Source: Dioscorea cayenensis subsp. rotundata
Lineage: Eukaryota; Streptophyta; Magnoliopsida; Dioscoreales; Dioscoreaceae
Direction of reading: 5' to 3'
DNA: 64,000 nucleotides
NCBI RefSeq assembly: GCF_009730915.1
Contig: NC_052477.1
Coordinates: 248,001 to 312,000 of the forward strand
Within the stretch, counting starts at the first letter, position 1, and every line of letters starts with the position of its first letter. Shown here one piece after another: positions 35,676-50,301 of the stretch. Under the pieces are notes generated by a model that was given only the letters and a program-made list of their open reading frames with translations, was not told the origin of the DNA and did not search any database. The translations under genes and the position numbers were made by a program.

Positions 35676-35875
35676 CACGTGTCCGCGTTAAGCTTACGTT
35701 TTCATAACCCGCGGTGACGGGAAAAAGAGAAGGTAGAGTGGTCCCCACACTACCATCCTTATATTATATACCACCATCACTCTTCCCTTCGTTGCCCAAC
35801 ACTAAACCCCTCCCCTGCGCGCGGTGACCTGAACCCGATTCACCGGCGAAGTACCTCAACGCCCTTACACGTGGA
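35676..35875 (+). promoter_or_regulatory. CIPK1 promoter with G-box/ABRE and TATA box
   Basis: A perfect G-box CACGTG at 35676-35681 overlaps ACGTGTC (35677-35683), which fits the ABA-response consensus ACGTG(G/T)C. A TATA-like 'attatatacc' lies near 35763-35772, about 105 bp before the ATG, which would give a leader of roughly 75-80 bases. A second 'acacgtgg' sits just before the start codon. The region is GC-richer than the DNA to its left. Confidence 0.6.
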
Positions 35876-38657
<2,782 letters not shown>

Positions 38658-38950
38658 TTTACTTAAATTTCTTGAACATAGAAGTTATCAAGTTGTGACG
38701 TAGAAGAAGAGTTTTTAATTTGTTATTCACTTTTGTCACAAATAAATATATTTAAAAAAAAGAGTATTTTGTGGAAATTTACAATTTTGTTCTCATTGAT
38801 CATGATCATGTTCTGAGTTAACTGAAACACGTTGAAGCTGCATTAAGAAATTCACACATCTATACATATCAAAATTTACAGAGTATTTGATTTACATTGC
38901 TCCAAGAATTTCAAGAATGAACTGAAAGAAATCAAGAGTGATGATTGATC
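38658..38950. other. Convergent 3' ends of CIPK1 and CRSH
   Basis: 293 bases between two stop codons facing each other. It must hold both 3' UTRs and polyadenylation signals, so the transcripts may overlap. 'aataaa' occurs near 38740 for the plus strand. Confidence 0.6.
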
Positions 38951-41392
38951 TTAGTTTACAACCAATTTGTCTCCTAATTCTTTGCGATAAACCTGGATTA
39001 AGCCTGTGTCGTCAGCCATCTTAAGTTTGTCTCCAAGCATGGTTTTGTAGTAATCATCTTTGTATTCCATATTTCTCATGAACTCCACCTGAAACAAACA
39101 AAGTAATATGTATGAAAATCAAAGACCATAAGAACCGAAACTAATCAGACCACGCCGGCGTCTAAACACTCGAGAACATCACCTGTCTCTGAAACATGTC
39201 AAACTCATCAGAGCTCAAAGAACCATCACTGTTTGCATCAAGACGCAGCATGAGTTCCTGTGCATCTTTACCTCCTGCTCCGAGCTCTTCCATCACCTCA
39301 GTGAGTTCCTCGATACTAATTCTACCATCACCGTTTTTATCAAGAAGGCGAAACACTCGATTTGTTTGATCAATATCAAGACCTCTTTCATTTGAAGATG
39401 GCAAATCCCTGAGGCGCAGCGCTGCAAGCTCAGCTGCAGCCAACATGATGGCCTTCAGCCGCTTCGCCTGAACAAATCAAGAACAATGAATCTGCAACAT
39501 AAAACTTTTATGGGCATTCATATTGACAGAAGCTAAAGCCGGGGAATTCGTTACCTCTCCTGGATCAGTAAGACCACCCTTGTACAATGAATGTGATGCC
39601 GCTCCACCATCAGCCAACTTGTCCATCTCTGTTGTTCGTATCTGAATTTCCATTAGAGGAATCCCTCCTTTGTGTTCACTGACATCAACAGCAACATGTA
39701 AGCTCTTATAACCATTAGCTTTCGGTCTGCCTATGTAGTCCTTTGTCCTTCTAGGCACTTCTTTCCACATTGTTCGAATCACTTCATATGTTCTATAACA
39801 CGCCCTGTTTCCTATCTCTGTCGTGTTCTCCCCAGATATCTGTTTCAGGATAACTCTCAAACCCAGAATATCATTCACTTCTTCTGGTTTGCGGCCGTCC
39901 TTGAGAAGTTTCTTCATGGTGCTGAAACGGCTTTTGTATCTACCTTGGACTTGGATATCCTCCACCATGTCTGCCAATTCAGTGTCAGTTTCCAATGCTC
40001 GAACCAACTGCTCCTTGTAAACATCTATCAATGGCTTACTATCAACCGCACGGCTTCTCAACCATGTATCCACATAGAGGTATGATAATGGAAACAAATA
40101 CCGAAAGGAAAGATCCTCGAGCTCAAGTGACAAAGCACTGGCACCAACAGCATGGGCAAGCGGCGCATATATCCTCATGACTTCAAGAGATTTCATCTGC
40201 TGATGGTACCGTGGGAGGTAATCAAGATGCCTCATCAAATCAAGTTTAAGAGCAAGTTCCAAAATCAGTGCTCGAATATCATAATATGTCAGGCAATACC
40301 TCCTCAATGCACTGGCACTCTCATCATCTACAATTCCAACATCAGAAGGAATGTGCCTCATCCTTAAGTTCTCATGCAACAAATGAGCTGTGCCAATTCC
40401 AATCTGGCCTTTCACAGCATCCATTGTTATAGCCCCTGAAATCAGTGCTTCTCTGAGTATGCCTGCAGATATAACTTCAGCATCCATCTGCAAGTCCAAC
40501 AATTTCAATCAATCAATCACTAAATCCTTTTTGTTTCAACTTTAAAGCACTTCAAACTGTTAAGTCAAGAATGCAAACTCTCAAGACACTAAATTTGAAG
40601 CTAAATTCAGTGATAACAACATCAAAATCAATTTCAATCTTGAATGGATAATTGAAACACAAACAAGGTCCATAACTACTCCTTTTTTCACAATTAAAGA
40701 AAGGACATAAGAATACAAACACAAATTTTTAACAAATTAACAAAGAAACCAGCTTTTCAATGTAATCTGTTCCTGAATTCATCTCAATAACAAAAACAAA
40801 GTCCAATTACTCATTAAAACAAGAGCAATTAATCTTCATCTTATAATGAGAATTAGTGAAGAAAAAAAAAATGCAAAAAAGGTGAGAGCTTTAGCAGACC
40901 TGGAGGTCAGCGAGGAGGCAAGCAACGGAGAGAGCACGAGAAGGGGGCGCGACCATCAGGGGCAATGGGAAGGGATTGCAATGGAGGAATGGAGAGCTTC
41001 AATGCCTTGAAGAGAAGGTTTGACGATGATGTGGTGGAAAGAGCGCCGCCCATCCGGCCACTGAGCTCATTGAAAGCCGCAACAAGCTCCGCCATTGGAG
41101 AAGACGAAGAAGGAGAAGCGCAGGGTGAAAGAGAGAGGGGCTCCATCGCGGAGCATCGGATCCTCCGGCTAGTGCGTTTACCGCGAGGGATGAAGACGAA
41201 GGATGAGGAGATGGGTTTGAGTGGATGCTTGGATTGTGTCTTTGGGAGAAGGTGGTTGACGTGAAGGTGGTGGCCGGCGGCCGCCATGGCTGCCGCGGCG
41301 GCGGCGGCGGCGGAGGAGGTGGTGGTGGTGGTGGTGTCGGTGGTGATTTGGAATTGGTTCAGTTTCATCCACATCATTGAGTTTGTTTTCAT
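38951..41392 (-). CDS. CRSH: CRSH, calcium-dependent chloroplast ppGpp synthetase
   Basis: A RelA/SpoT homologue that makes the alarmone ppGpp in chloroplasts when calcium rises. Four exons: 41392-40900, 40487-39555, 39467-39183, 39088-38951. It starts with a Ser/Thr/Ala-rich transit-like region. The HD hydrolase region is degenerate ('LLADLQ', 'MDAEVISAGILREAL' lacks the HD pair), so it is synthetase only. The synthetase has 'GRYKSRFSTMKKLLKDGR', 'LGLRVILK', 'RPKANGYKSLHVAVDV' and 'LMEIQIRTTEMD'. Two EF-hands follow: 'DKNGDGRISIEE' and 'DANSDGSLSSDE'. It ends 'VYRKELGDKLVVN'. One frame break in exon 1: the 5-base G run (plus strand 40943-40947) is one base too long. Without it the protein has 615 residues from 41392, or 580 from the Met at 41287, close to the 583 of Arabidopsis CRSH. 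An alanine tract (GCC repeat) separates the two candidate starts. Confidence 0.94.
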
Positions 41393-41399
41393 TAATTCT

Positions 41400-44300
41400 A
41401 GTTTGTGGTTCTCACACCTTCACAACAATGAATAGGTTAAACCCGGATTTTATTTGCTTAGTTGAAACTAAAACTAATTCAGATCGCATTCTTCGTTTCT
41501 GTGTTAGGCTTGAATCCAGATGGGATTGGGCGGCCATCCCTTCTACGGGTTTCTCTGGAGGAATTTTGGTCCTCTGGCGAAAGCATGTAGGGTTTGTTAC
41601 CCCAATCGCCATTTCTAGACTCGCTCTCCATCTTGTTATCACGACTTCATCTGCTTCTTGGGTGCTCTCCACCATTTATAACTCTCAAGTGCTCTCTGAT
41701 CACAAAACCCTTTGGGACTCCCTCTCCGCCATTTCATTACTCAACATTCCCTGGGTTCTCACTGGGGATTTCAATGCCATTTGCAGTAAGAATGAGCACT
41801 TGGGAGGCTCTTTCATTAACTACGCTTCAAAGGCTAAGTATTTCTCCTCCTTCATTACTAACAACAATCTTCTTGACCTTGGTTTTACTGGCCCTTGTTT
41901 CACCTGGTGTAATAACCAGGAGGGCTTAGCCCGCAGGTGGGCTAGACTCGATCGTTTCTTAGCTAATTCTTGTTGGTTCTGCAGGTTTAATTTTATCTCC
42001 AATCAACACCTTGCTCGCTTTAACTCGGATCACTCTCCGCTCTTTCTTAACGCTAGATCTGTGACCCCCTCCTCCAAGAGAATCTTCCGTTTTGATAACT
42101 TCTGGTTGGATTACGAGGGTTGCCATAACAGTGTCCTTAATGCCTGGGGCATTGACTCTAATGCCTCTCCTATGCATTCCTTCTCTCATTCTATCTCTCG
42201 TACTAAATCGAATCTTCTCAGGTGGCGGCGCTTTGGGATCAGTCAACTTGAGATAGAGATTGCTAATATTGAGAGGGAGATCTTGAGCATGGATCAGGGC
42301 TTCCCGGTCTCTGTTGATCTCTGGAGGCACACCTGGCTCCGTGCTTTGCGTAATCGTCATAAGGCCCTCATCAGACAAAAAACTATCTTTTGGGGGCAAC
42401 GTGCCAGGAATTTGTGGCTCAGCAAAGGTGATCAAAACTCTAATTTCTTTCATACTTCAGTTAAAATTAGAAGACACAGAAACCGCATCAATGCCATCAA
42501 AAATGATTCAGGTATGACCTTCACTGACCATTCGGCTATTGCGAAGTGTTTCTCTGATTTTTATCAAAATCTTTGGTCTGCCTCTTCAAACTTAAACCAG
42601 GATTCCCTCTTCAATATGTTGCCGGATGATTACCCTGTTCTGTGTGAAGAGGATAGAGAGGCTTTGATTAAACCTATCACCAAGCGTGAGGTTTATCGAA
42701 CTCTCTCCTCTATGCCACGGGGTAAGAGTCCTGGCCCAGACGGCCTCAATGTTGAGTTCTATGTGTTCTACTGGAATATTATTGGTGATCATTTTTTCAA
42801 TGCTATTTCTCACTTTTTTAATACTACTCAGATTCCCTCTTCTTGGGGTAAGACCTTTGTGACTTTAATTCCGAAAAAAGATAATCCTCTAACTGTTGGT
42901 GATTTCCGGCCGATTTCACTCTGTAACGTTTGTTACAAAATTATTGCTAAGCTTTTAGCCAATCGATTGCGCCTGGTTTTGCCTAATCTTGTGGGTATTG
43001 AGCAAAATGGGTTCATCTCGGGGCGTGGCGCTTATGATAATATAATTGCAGCCCAAGAGATTGCCCATAGCTTAGAATCTGATTCCTCTGCCCTCCCTAG
43101 GATGATTCTCAAAATTGATGTGGAAAAAGCCTTTGACACTTTGGAATGGAACGCTGTTCTTGCAACCCTCCAGAGGATGTTTTTTCCTGAGCGCTGGATT
43201 TCTTGGATTAAATCCTCTCTTTCCTCTGCCTCTTTCTCTCTCATTATTAATGGTAAGCACTCTGATTGGTTTTCCAGTAGCAGAGGTGTTCGCCAGGGTG
43301 ATCCTCTTTCATCCTTGCTTTTTATTTTGACCTCTCAGACTCTTACCTCTATTCTTAACAAAGCATGCTCCCTCAACATGATCCCTGGTTTCAACAGCAA
43401 CCTTCCTAGAAACTTTAACCATCTGATGTTTGCAGATGATCTTATCATGGTCACTAATGCTTCTAGACAAGTGGCTCGCAACTGTAATTTTTGTCTCAAT
43501 CTTTACCTTAAGCTCCCTGGTCAGAAACCAAATCTGCATAAATCTGAGATTTTCCTTCCTTCCTGGTGTAACACCAAAATTGCCAAGGCTATTTCTAGGA
43601 TTCTGGGCATTAAGATTGGCAAATTTCCTTTCATGTATCTTGGAGTCCCCATCTCCCCCAAGAAACTTTCTATTAACCAACTAAATTTTCTTCCTTCGCG
43701 TGTAAATTCTGCGATTCATTCCTGGAATCACTCTACCATTTCTTCCGCTGGTCGTGCAGTCTTGATTAACAGTTCCATCTTTGCCATTCCTAACTATTTC
43801 CTTTCAGTCATGAACATTCCTCTCTCCATTTTGGACTCGATCTCTAAGTTGGCTCGGGACTTCCTCTGGGGTAGGAGGGGCAATGGTAGCGGCTTCCACA
43901 CTGTGGGTTGGTCTCTTTCAACCCAATGTAAGCCTGAGGGAGGCCTTGGAATTAGAAACCTTAGATTAGTCTTGCATTCTCTTATGGCTAAAAATGTCTT
44001 TTCTATCCTTAACTCTGATAACAAACTTTGGGTGGATATTTTCAAATCTAAGTATCAAAACTGGCATCCTTGGAAAAATGAGTCCATTTCTGGTTCCTCC
44101 TGGTTTTATAAATCGATTTGTAACTCTGCCGATTTTCTCAAGCAAAATCTTTTAATCAATTCCGCCCATCCTTCTTGTGTGGATTGGTTGAAGGACCCTT
44201 GCTTGCTTGATCTTCCTATTAATCAGAAACCCACTTTCATTAATATGGATCTTGATCTCTCTGATTTTCATTTCTCTGACTTCTTTGGCTTGGATGGCCT

Positions 44301-45558
44301 CAATGAAACCCTTCTTAATTTGGTATTTGGCATCAATTTCAACTGGGATACGCTCAAACGTTTTTTTCGATGGATCATTTGGGTAATCCTGTTTGGATTT
44401 GGGCTTCTCCAAATCATAAGGCCACTCTTCTCGCCTCGGTGTATGACACCATCGGTTCCCAATGCTTTGTGCTCTAACCCTTGGGATGGTCGGAACCAAA
44501 TCTGGAAATTGTGTTCTATCCCAAGAGTAAAAATTCTTTATTTGGAAACCCGATGCATGGGAAACTCTCATCGGTGCGTTGCTTTTACTGAGGCTTAATA
44601 TTGGCCCTTTCACCTTATGCCCTTTTTGTGGGCTTGAAGAAGAAACTTGGAGCACATTATTTGGTCTTGCTCCAAGCTTGCTTGCTCTTGGATCTCTATC
44701 CTGCGGTCGATTGGCCTCTCGGCTAATGCTCCCGACTTTCTCTCATCCGGAACTTGGCTAACCTTTCCGAATCTCTCTCGATCCAGTGGTGCACGGGCGA
44801 GGGCCCTTATTGCTTCTCGGCTTGGCTCGCTTGGAAAGAGAGGTGTAATCTTATTTTTAAAAACACCCGCAGCCCAGATTTGATACCCTCGCGACTGAGC
44901 CTTCTCTCTTTGTTACGATTTCTTCTTGGCCTCAGCAAGATCTACGAGGGAGTTTTCTAAGCCTCTCTCTTCATTCTCCCCATCCCCTCAATTTCCATCT
45001 TCTCCGATGCCTCATGGTCTTACGTCACCAACTCTTACGGGATGGGGTTCATTATCCTTGCCTCTAATGGTCAAATTTTACTTGCAGGGATCTCGGGGTG
45101 CTTTTTCATTCCTCTCCACTTGCTGATGAATTGTCTCGCTATGGCGGCTTTGGAAGCTTGCTTGGAGCGTGGTGGTCACCTTCTCGGATCTGTTGTGATT
45201 GCCCCGGGATTTTAAATTTGATTGAAAACCATCATCCTGCGTGGCTTGGAAGTTCAATCATCGAAGCCCGGAAGCTTAAGCGTCTACTCGGGGCCTTCCC
45301 CGATATTTCCATGATCGCTATCCCCGGGAAGACAACAACGTTCTGCGACGAGCTTGCTTATTTTTGGCAAACTAAACCCTCTTCGCTCCCTCTTCTCCGA
45401 GATTTGTTTTGTCCTTTCGGCTTTTTGGAGCTCTACTGCGCTAGAGATCTCTTCTTTTAGTTGCTTCCTTTTTGTCTTTTTAGCCCCCGACTCTTTCTTT
45501 CAAAAACAATGAACAATAAATGTTCATTTTTTTCCAAAAAAAAATAATAATAATAAAA
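41400..45558 (+). mobile_element. L1-type LINE, 5'-truncated
   Basis: Non-LTR retrotransposon. The open frame 41377-44598 holds an endonuclease ('NPDFICLVETKTNSDR', 'VLTGDFNAICSKNEHLGG', 'NSDHSPLFLN') and a reverse transcriptase ('MPRGKSPGPDGLNVEFY', 'LIPKKDNPLTVGDFRPISL', 'LKIDVEKAFDTLEW', 'RGVRQGDPLS', 'HLMFADDLIMV'). The endonuclease lacks roughly its first 30 residues, so the copy is 5'-truncated. After about 44450 the frame changes several times through a zf-RVT segment ('LNIGPFTLCPFCGLEEET', then 'LEHIIWSCSKLACSW') and an RNase H-like end ('FSDASWSYVTNSYGMGFI', about 44998). About four or five frame changes and stops lie in the last 1.1 kb, so it cannot move by itself. It ends in an A-rich (AAT)n tail at about 45535-45558. 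I found no convincing target-site duplicate. Confidence 0.93.
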
Positions 45559-46125
45559 ATCAGTGTTCATTTTGCATGATTAAATAATAATATTATTATT
45601 ATTTAAAATAAATTTTTATAAAAAAATACAAAATAAAACAGAATTTATTATTTAAATATGATTATTTTAAAATAATTTCTTTAATTTTGATATAATATTA
45701 ATATATATTACTTCACACCACCAAGATTTATTAATATTTAGCTTTTTGAAATTGATTAGATAAACAAATATTTAGCATTTATTAACTCTGTTTTAGTAAA
45801 TATTTATATATATCAACAATGTTATAAGGTGTTTAATATATAATTTTTTTTTCATATGTGATTAATTTAAATTTAACATCTATAAAAATATGTACTAAAA
45901 ATTAAATTATTGTTATGAAACATTAAAAAATGAATGCCCATTATGTTTCTTACAAACTCTTCTTGACTCTTGGCGTTTCATTTGCCAAAAGTTTATTTGG
46001 TTTCAAATTTAAACCATATATATATATATATATATACCAAAAGAATGAAAATAATAATAATAAGAAATAGAATTTCCTCTACTTTATGTTTGTTCTATGT
46101 TTGTCTTGATATATTATATAGTTTT
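45559..46125. other. AT-rich DNA, possible remains of a copia LTR
   Basis: Very AT-rich, no gene. (AT)n at about 46017-46036. The right part may be the decayed 5' LTR of the next fragment, since primer-site-like sequence follows directly. I could not fix a left border. Confidence 0.4.
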
Positions 46126-47690
46126 ATAACACGTTATCAGCACGAAGTTTTAACCAAGCTCTGACTAATCCAATTTCTCGGCAAATCCTTTTCAAGTAAG
46201 TACACAAACATTTTTTTTGTCATGTCAAATCTTGCAAAACTTGATTTTGTTGCCCTTGACATTTCGGGAAAAAATTATTTGTCATGGGTTTGATGCTGAA
46301 ATACATTTGAATACTAATGGACTTGGAGAAACCATCAAAGATGGTAATCAAGAATCCTTACAAAACCGCGCAAAAGCAATGATTTTCCTCCGACATCATT
46401 TGCACGAGGATTTAAAAATTGAATATTTAACTGTGAAAGATCCACTTGAATTGTGGAAAAATTTGGAGGAAAGATATAACCACCAGAAGATGATAATTTT
46501 ACCGAAAGCTCGTTATGATTGGATGCATTTACGATTACAAGATTTCAAAACAGTAAGTGAATATAATTCAACCATATTTCGAATCAGTTCTCAATTGAAA
46601 TTATGCGGAGAGAGGATTGTTGATTCTGATATGCTAGAGAAATCATTCTCTACTTTTCATGCCTCGAATATGCTCCTGCAGCAGCAATATCGAGAGAAAG
46701 GGTTTACAAAATATTCTGATTTGATTTCATGTTTGCTTGTGGCTGAACAAAACAATGAACTACTAATGAAAAATCATGAATCTCGTCCTACTGGCTCTGC
46801 TCCATTCCCTGAAGTGAATGTGATGACATATGAAAACTCCAAACGAGGACGTGGTCGAACCCATGGGCGTGGTCGTGGCCGTGGCCGTGGCCGTGGTCAT
46901 GGAAGAGGATGTGGTTGGAATAAATATCAGAAAAATCATGATGATAATAAAGATGCATCTTACCACCAGAAGTGGACAAATTATGAAGAAAAAAGGATCA
47001 AGTAACAAATCAGAAAATATATGTTATCGATGTGGTGTACAAGGGCACTGGTCGCGTACCTGTCGTACACCAAGGCACCTTGTTGATCTTTATCAAGCAT
47101 CAATAAAAGAGAAAAATGTCGAGGCAAATTTTATATACCAAAATGATGACTTCAACAATAACCCTCTTGTGGGTATGTCGTCACATTTAGATGTTGCTGA
47201 TTTTCTTGAAGATTCTCAGTTTAATGGTGGCAACTGAATTGACACCATAATTGTTTTTTTTATGCATTTTGTTTTAATTAATCAATGCATGTTTGATCTT
47301 GTTCTTATCCATTATAATACTTATTTACTTTTATTTATTTTGTGAAGAATATATGGATACTACAAAATCCATGGTTAGATTGGACATCAAAGATGAGGAT
47401 GTATGCCTTGTTGATAGTGCAACAACCCACTCAATATTTAAAAGAAAAAAATATTTTTCCCATTTAATAATGGGTAAAACCAATGTCAATACAATATCGG
47501 GCAATATAAATTTGATTGAAGGCTCCAGAAGAGCAAATATATTGTTTCCTAGAGAAACAAAATTTATTATAACTAATGCATTATGCCTAATTTCAGAACT
47601 ACCAAGAATTCAGAATCATATATGTTACTTCATAAATAACATGAGATTGGTCTACTCACCAATTTGCTTCTTAACGTGAGTGTGGTTAAT
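46126..47690 (+). mobile_element. Truncated Ty1/copia fragment C (gag and start of protease)
   Basis: Opens with a primer-site-like 'acacgttatcagcacgaag', a sequence common after the 5' LTR of certain plant copia families. Gag follows (46217-47237: 'KDPLELWKNLEERYNHQK', an Arg/Gly-His repeat tract, and zinc knuckle 'CYRCGVQGHWSRTC'). A protease-like segment 'CLVDSATTHSIF' lies near 47400. Integrase, RT and RNase H are missing and no 3' LTR is visible. A fossil, several times broken and truncated on the right. A third family, different from A and B. Confidence 0.85.
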
Positions 47691-48170
47691 GAGGACAGCT
47701 AAGGAATCATTCATTAAAACATATTTAATTTTGTACTTCAATAATTTGGTACATAGCTTCAATTATCAACATATTTATCTGTAACTAAAGGATGTAAAAC
47801 TGGTAAATTACATACGATAACATGCACAGATTCGATATTGGGCAACTATCATGCTATCACTTTATCTTCTATTATTCACTCATGTTTCTCATTTTGTGAA
47901 CCATTTGATAGGTAGGTGAGGCTGCCTTTGAGAGCTACAAGCACCGCACATTCTCCATCCAGGTATTTGCACATGTAGAGAGTGAAATGCATAGAAAGAG
48001 TAATTTGATTTTTGGATCATGTCTTTGCTCTTTTTCTTTTCGAAATTAATTGAGGTTTCCACCTGTTCTATATGCTAGTCAATATCTCTATTTTTTCTTG
48101 ACAAGTGATGCAGTAAGCAAAGCAGTTAACTGACCTTGTTCTATTTAATTGTTCTGTAGGTGTTTGTCAA
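47691..48170. other. Unassigned DNA with an exon-like segment
   Basis: No gene recognised. 47916-47962 is a 47-bp GC-balanced island bordered by AG on the left and GT on the right. One frame reads 'GEAAFESYKHRTFSIQ'. It could be an orphan exon of a host gene otherwise lost here. I do not recognise the peptide. Confidence 0.3.
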
Positions 48171-48245
48171 TATTGGTTATGCTGATGATTTGCTGATTTT
48201 ATGTTTTCGTGTGCTCGTTTTCTGTTGAATTGTAGCGATTTTAGC
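48171..48245 (+). repeat. Leader module copy A, left part
   Basis: 'ggttatgctgatgatttgct...ttctgttgaattgtagcgatttta' matches the intron part of copies B (from about 51577) and C. It is cut by the solo LTR at 48246. The continuation is at 50261. Confidence 0.85.
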
Positions 48246-50260
48246 TGTCACGCCCTGAACCTGGCTCGCTAGGCTCAGTGCACTGACAAACGGCCACACA
48301 CCAACCAAACCGAGGCCCAGTAGGCATGCAAGGCCTCAAAACCTGTTCTCAAAATCACAAAACCTAACAAAGAAGCAAAACTAGAAACAAGAACAAAGTT
48401 CAACACTAAAAGAAATAACTAAGTGTCTTGCACAGTCATTATAAATTTATTCAAACAAAATCTATGGCCACAACAAACGGGACTTATTACAAGCGAAATA
48501 AATTGGCGATGACCCAACGATCCCTGCTAAGCTAGCCGCCACTCACCCTTACTCTTGATTTGAAAAAAAATTAACAACAATATTTATGATCTTGACAACC
48601 CAGTAAGCACCACTAAAAATATAGGGATCAGTCACCCAAAAACATAATTTGTCGAAAATGCAAAATAATAAATGAAATTTGTTTCAAGTAAACACCAATG
48701 TCAAACACTAAGCATATAGGTCCCCCAAGCAACTATTGTTAAAACAAAATCACAAAATTCATATGTTTACCCTCGGTGACCCGAGACAAAATTTAACAAA
48801 AGTCATATTTTTACCCTCGGTGACCCCGAGCCAAAATTATCAGAGGCCGTTATTTATCACCGACGGAAAGCGGTGGGAAACTATAGTTTCTAGAACAAAA
48901 TACGTGTCGACACGGTCAGTGTTTAACCCCCAGTGACAGGGTTATTGCATAGTCAGTTGGGGACTAGTTTCTATATCAAAGTACCTTATATTCACAAAAC
49001 GATGAACTAACCAAAATTCAAAACAAGCAAAGTACAAGAATTTATAATAACATGATCCCATTTTTATCATATCAAAATACACCAGTTAATGGAATACAAA
49101 CATGAACAGATAATAAAAATAATATTCTTTAATCAAAAATTAAATAAATACATGAAATTCAAAAAAATAAATAAATAAATAAATACATAATCTAAACTTT
49201 AAACACATGAATTATTCACAATTTAAAAAATTATCCAAAATTCAGAAATTTTAAATAATCATAAATCAATCCAGTATATAAAATTTCAAAAGTAAAAAAA
49301 AAAATCAGTATTTAAATGAATTATCTTGAAATTCAAAATTTAACAAAATCAAGACTTGCACCGCACATGTAAACACTTCAGATTCTAAAGAATATCATTA
49401 ATTTGAAATATTAAATAAATTAAAATAATTCTGAATATAGTATTAATTATATAAACAACATTTGAATAATAAACAAAAACCTAATTATCACAAAATAAAT
49501 AAACAAAATACTTATTTTCACAAATTTAGCTAGTTTCAAAAAGTCTATATACGTAGTATAATTTATATGTGGATACTTACCTAAATGTCTCCCAACTCCA
49601 AGAAAGGAAGCCATAACAAACATAAAGCATGTGCATAAACATCAAAACCCCAAATTATAAGCTCACCAATTTTTGTGAGAGAGGTATACTAGATGCCCAT
49701 GACCATACTGCATGGTTGTAAGAAAATATCTAACAGTACAAATGACATAAATGGTTATAAAAAAAATATACATCCTTAAGGCCAAGGTATACAATAGCTT
49801 AACATCAATCCAAGACAAATATTAGAAACCATGAAAATATAACCTATACACATAAAAGGGAAACATGCAGGATGTATACAAGATACTAAACAAAATAAAT
49901 AAATGAATGAATAAACAAAAAAACTAATGAATACATATCAAATTCCTTAGGGTAATCTATGGAGTGGAAACTAAGAATGAGAATAAGCAAGATCTCACAA
50001 CCCCAATTAAAATTTCAAGCATCTATTTGGATTTCTCGTCACAAAATTCAACGGGGAAAATATCAAGAGGAGGTAGAGTTTCCTCTAGTTTTCTACTCTC
50101 CTTTTATTTAAAAACCAAAACAAATATCGCTTGAGCGTTACAGAACCATAAATCAGATTTGGGAGGCTGGGATAAGATAAAGGATCTCCCTTTAAAATAT
50201 AAATAAATAGATAAATTTAACTAAAAGTAATTTAAATTTATTTAAGAGGACGGGTCTACA
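48246..50260. mobile_element. Solo LTR, 2015 bp
   Basis: Opens 'tgtcacgccctgaacctggc' and closes 'gacgggtctaca' (TG...CA). Direct duplicates 'ttagc' flank it at 48241-48245 and 50261-50265. No internal coding region of a retrotransposon is present. The 'tgtcacgccc' opening and length above 2 kb are usual for large-LTR, probably Ty3/gypsy-type, plant elements; the family is an inference. The full element was presumably lost by LTR-LTR recombination. Confidence 0.88.
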
Positions 50261-50301
50261 TTAGCTACTTATTAGGAGGCTGCTAGAAGTTTTTTCATTT
50301 A
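50261..50301 (+). repeat. Leader module copy A, right part
   Basis: 'tattaggaggctgctagaag' and 'ttttttcattta' match 51662-51688 of copy B and the end of copy C. The solo LTR separates it from its left part. Confidence 0.85.

Noticed and set aside
41412-44655. Many minus-strand frames of 60-167 residues
   Set aside because: Shadows of the LINE reading frame; no recognisable domains.
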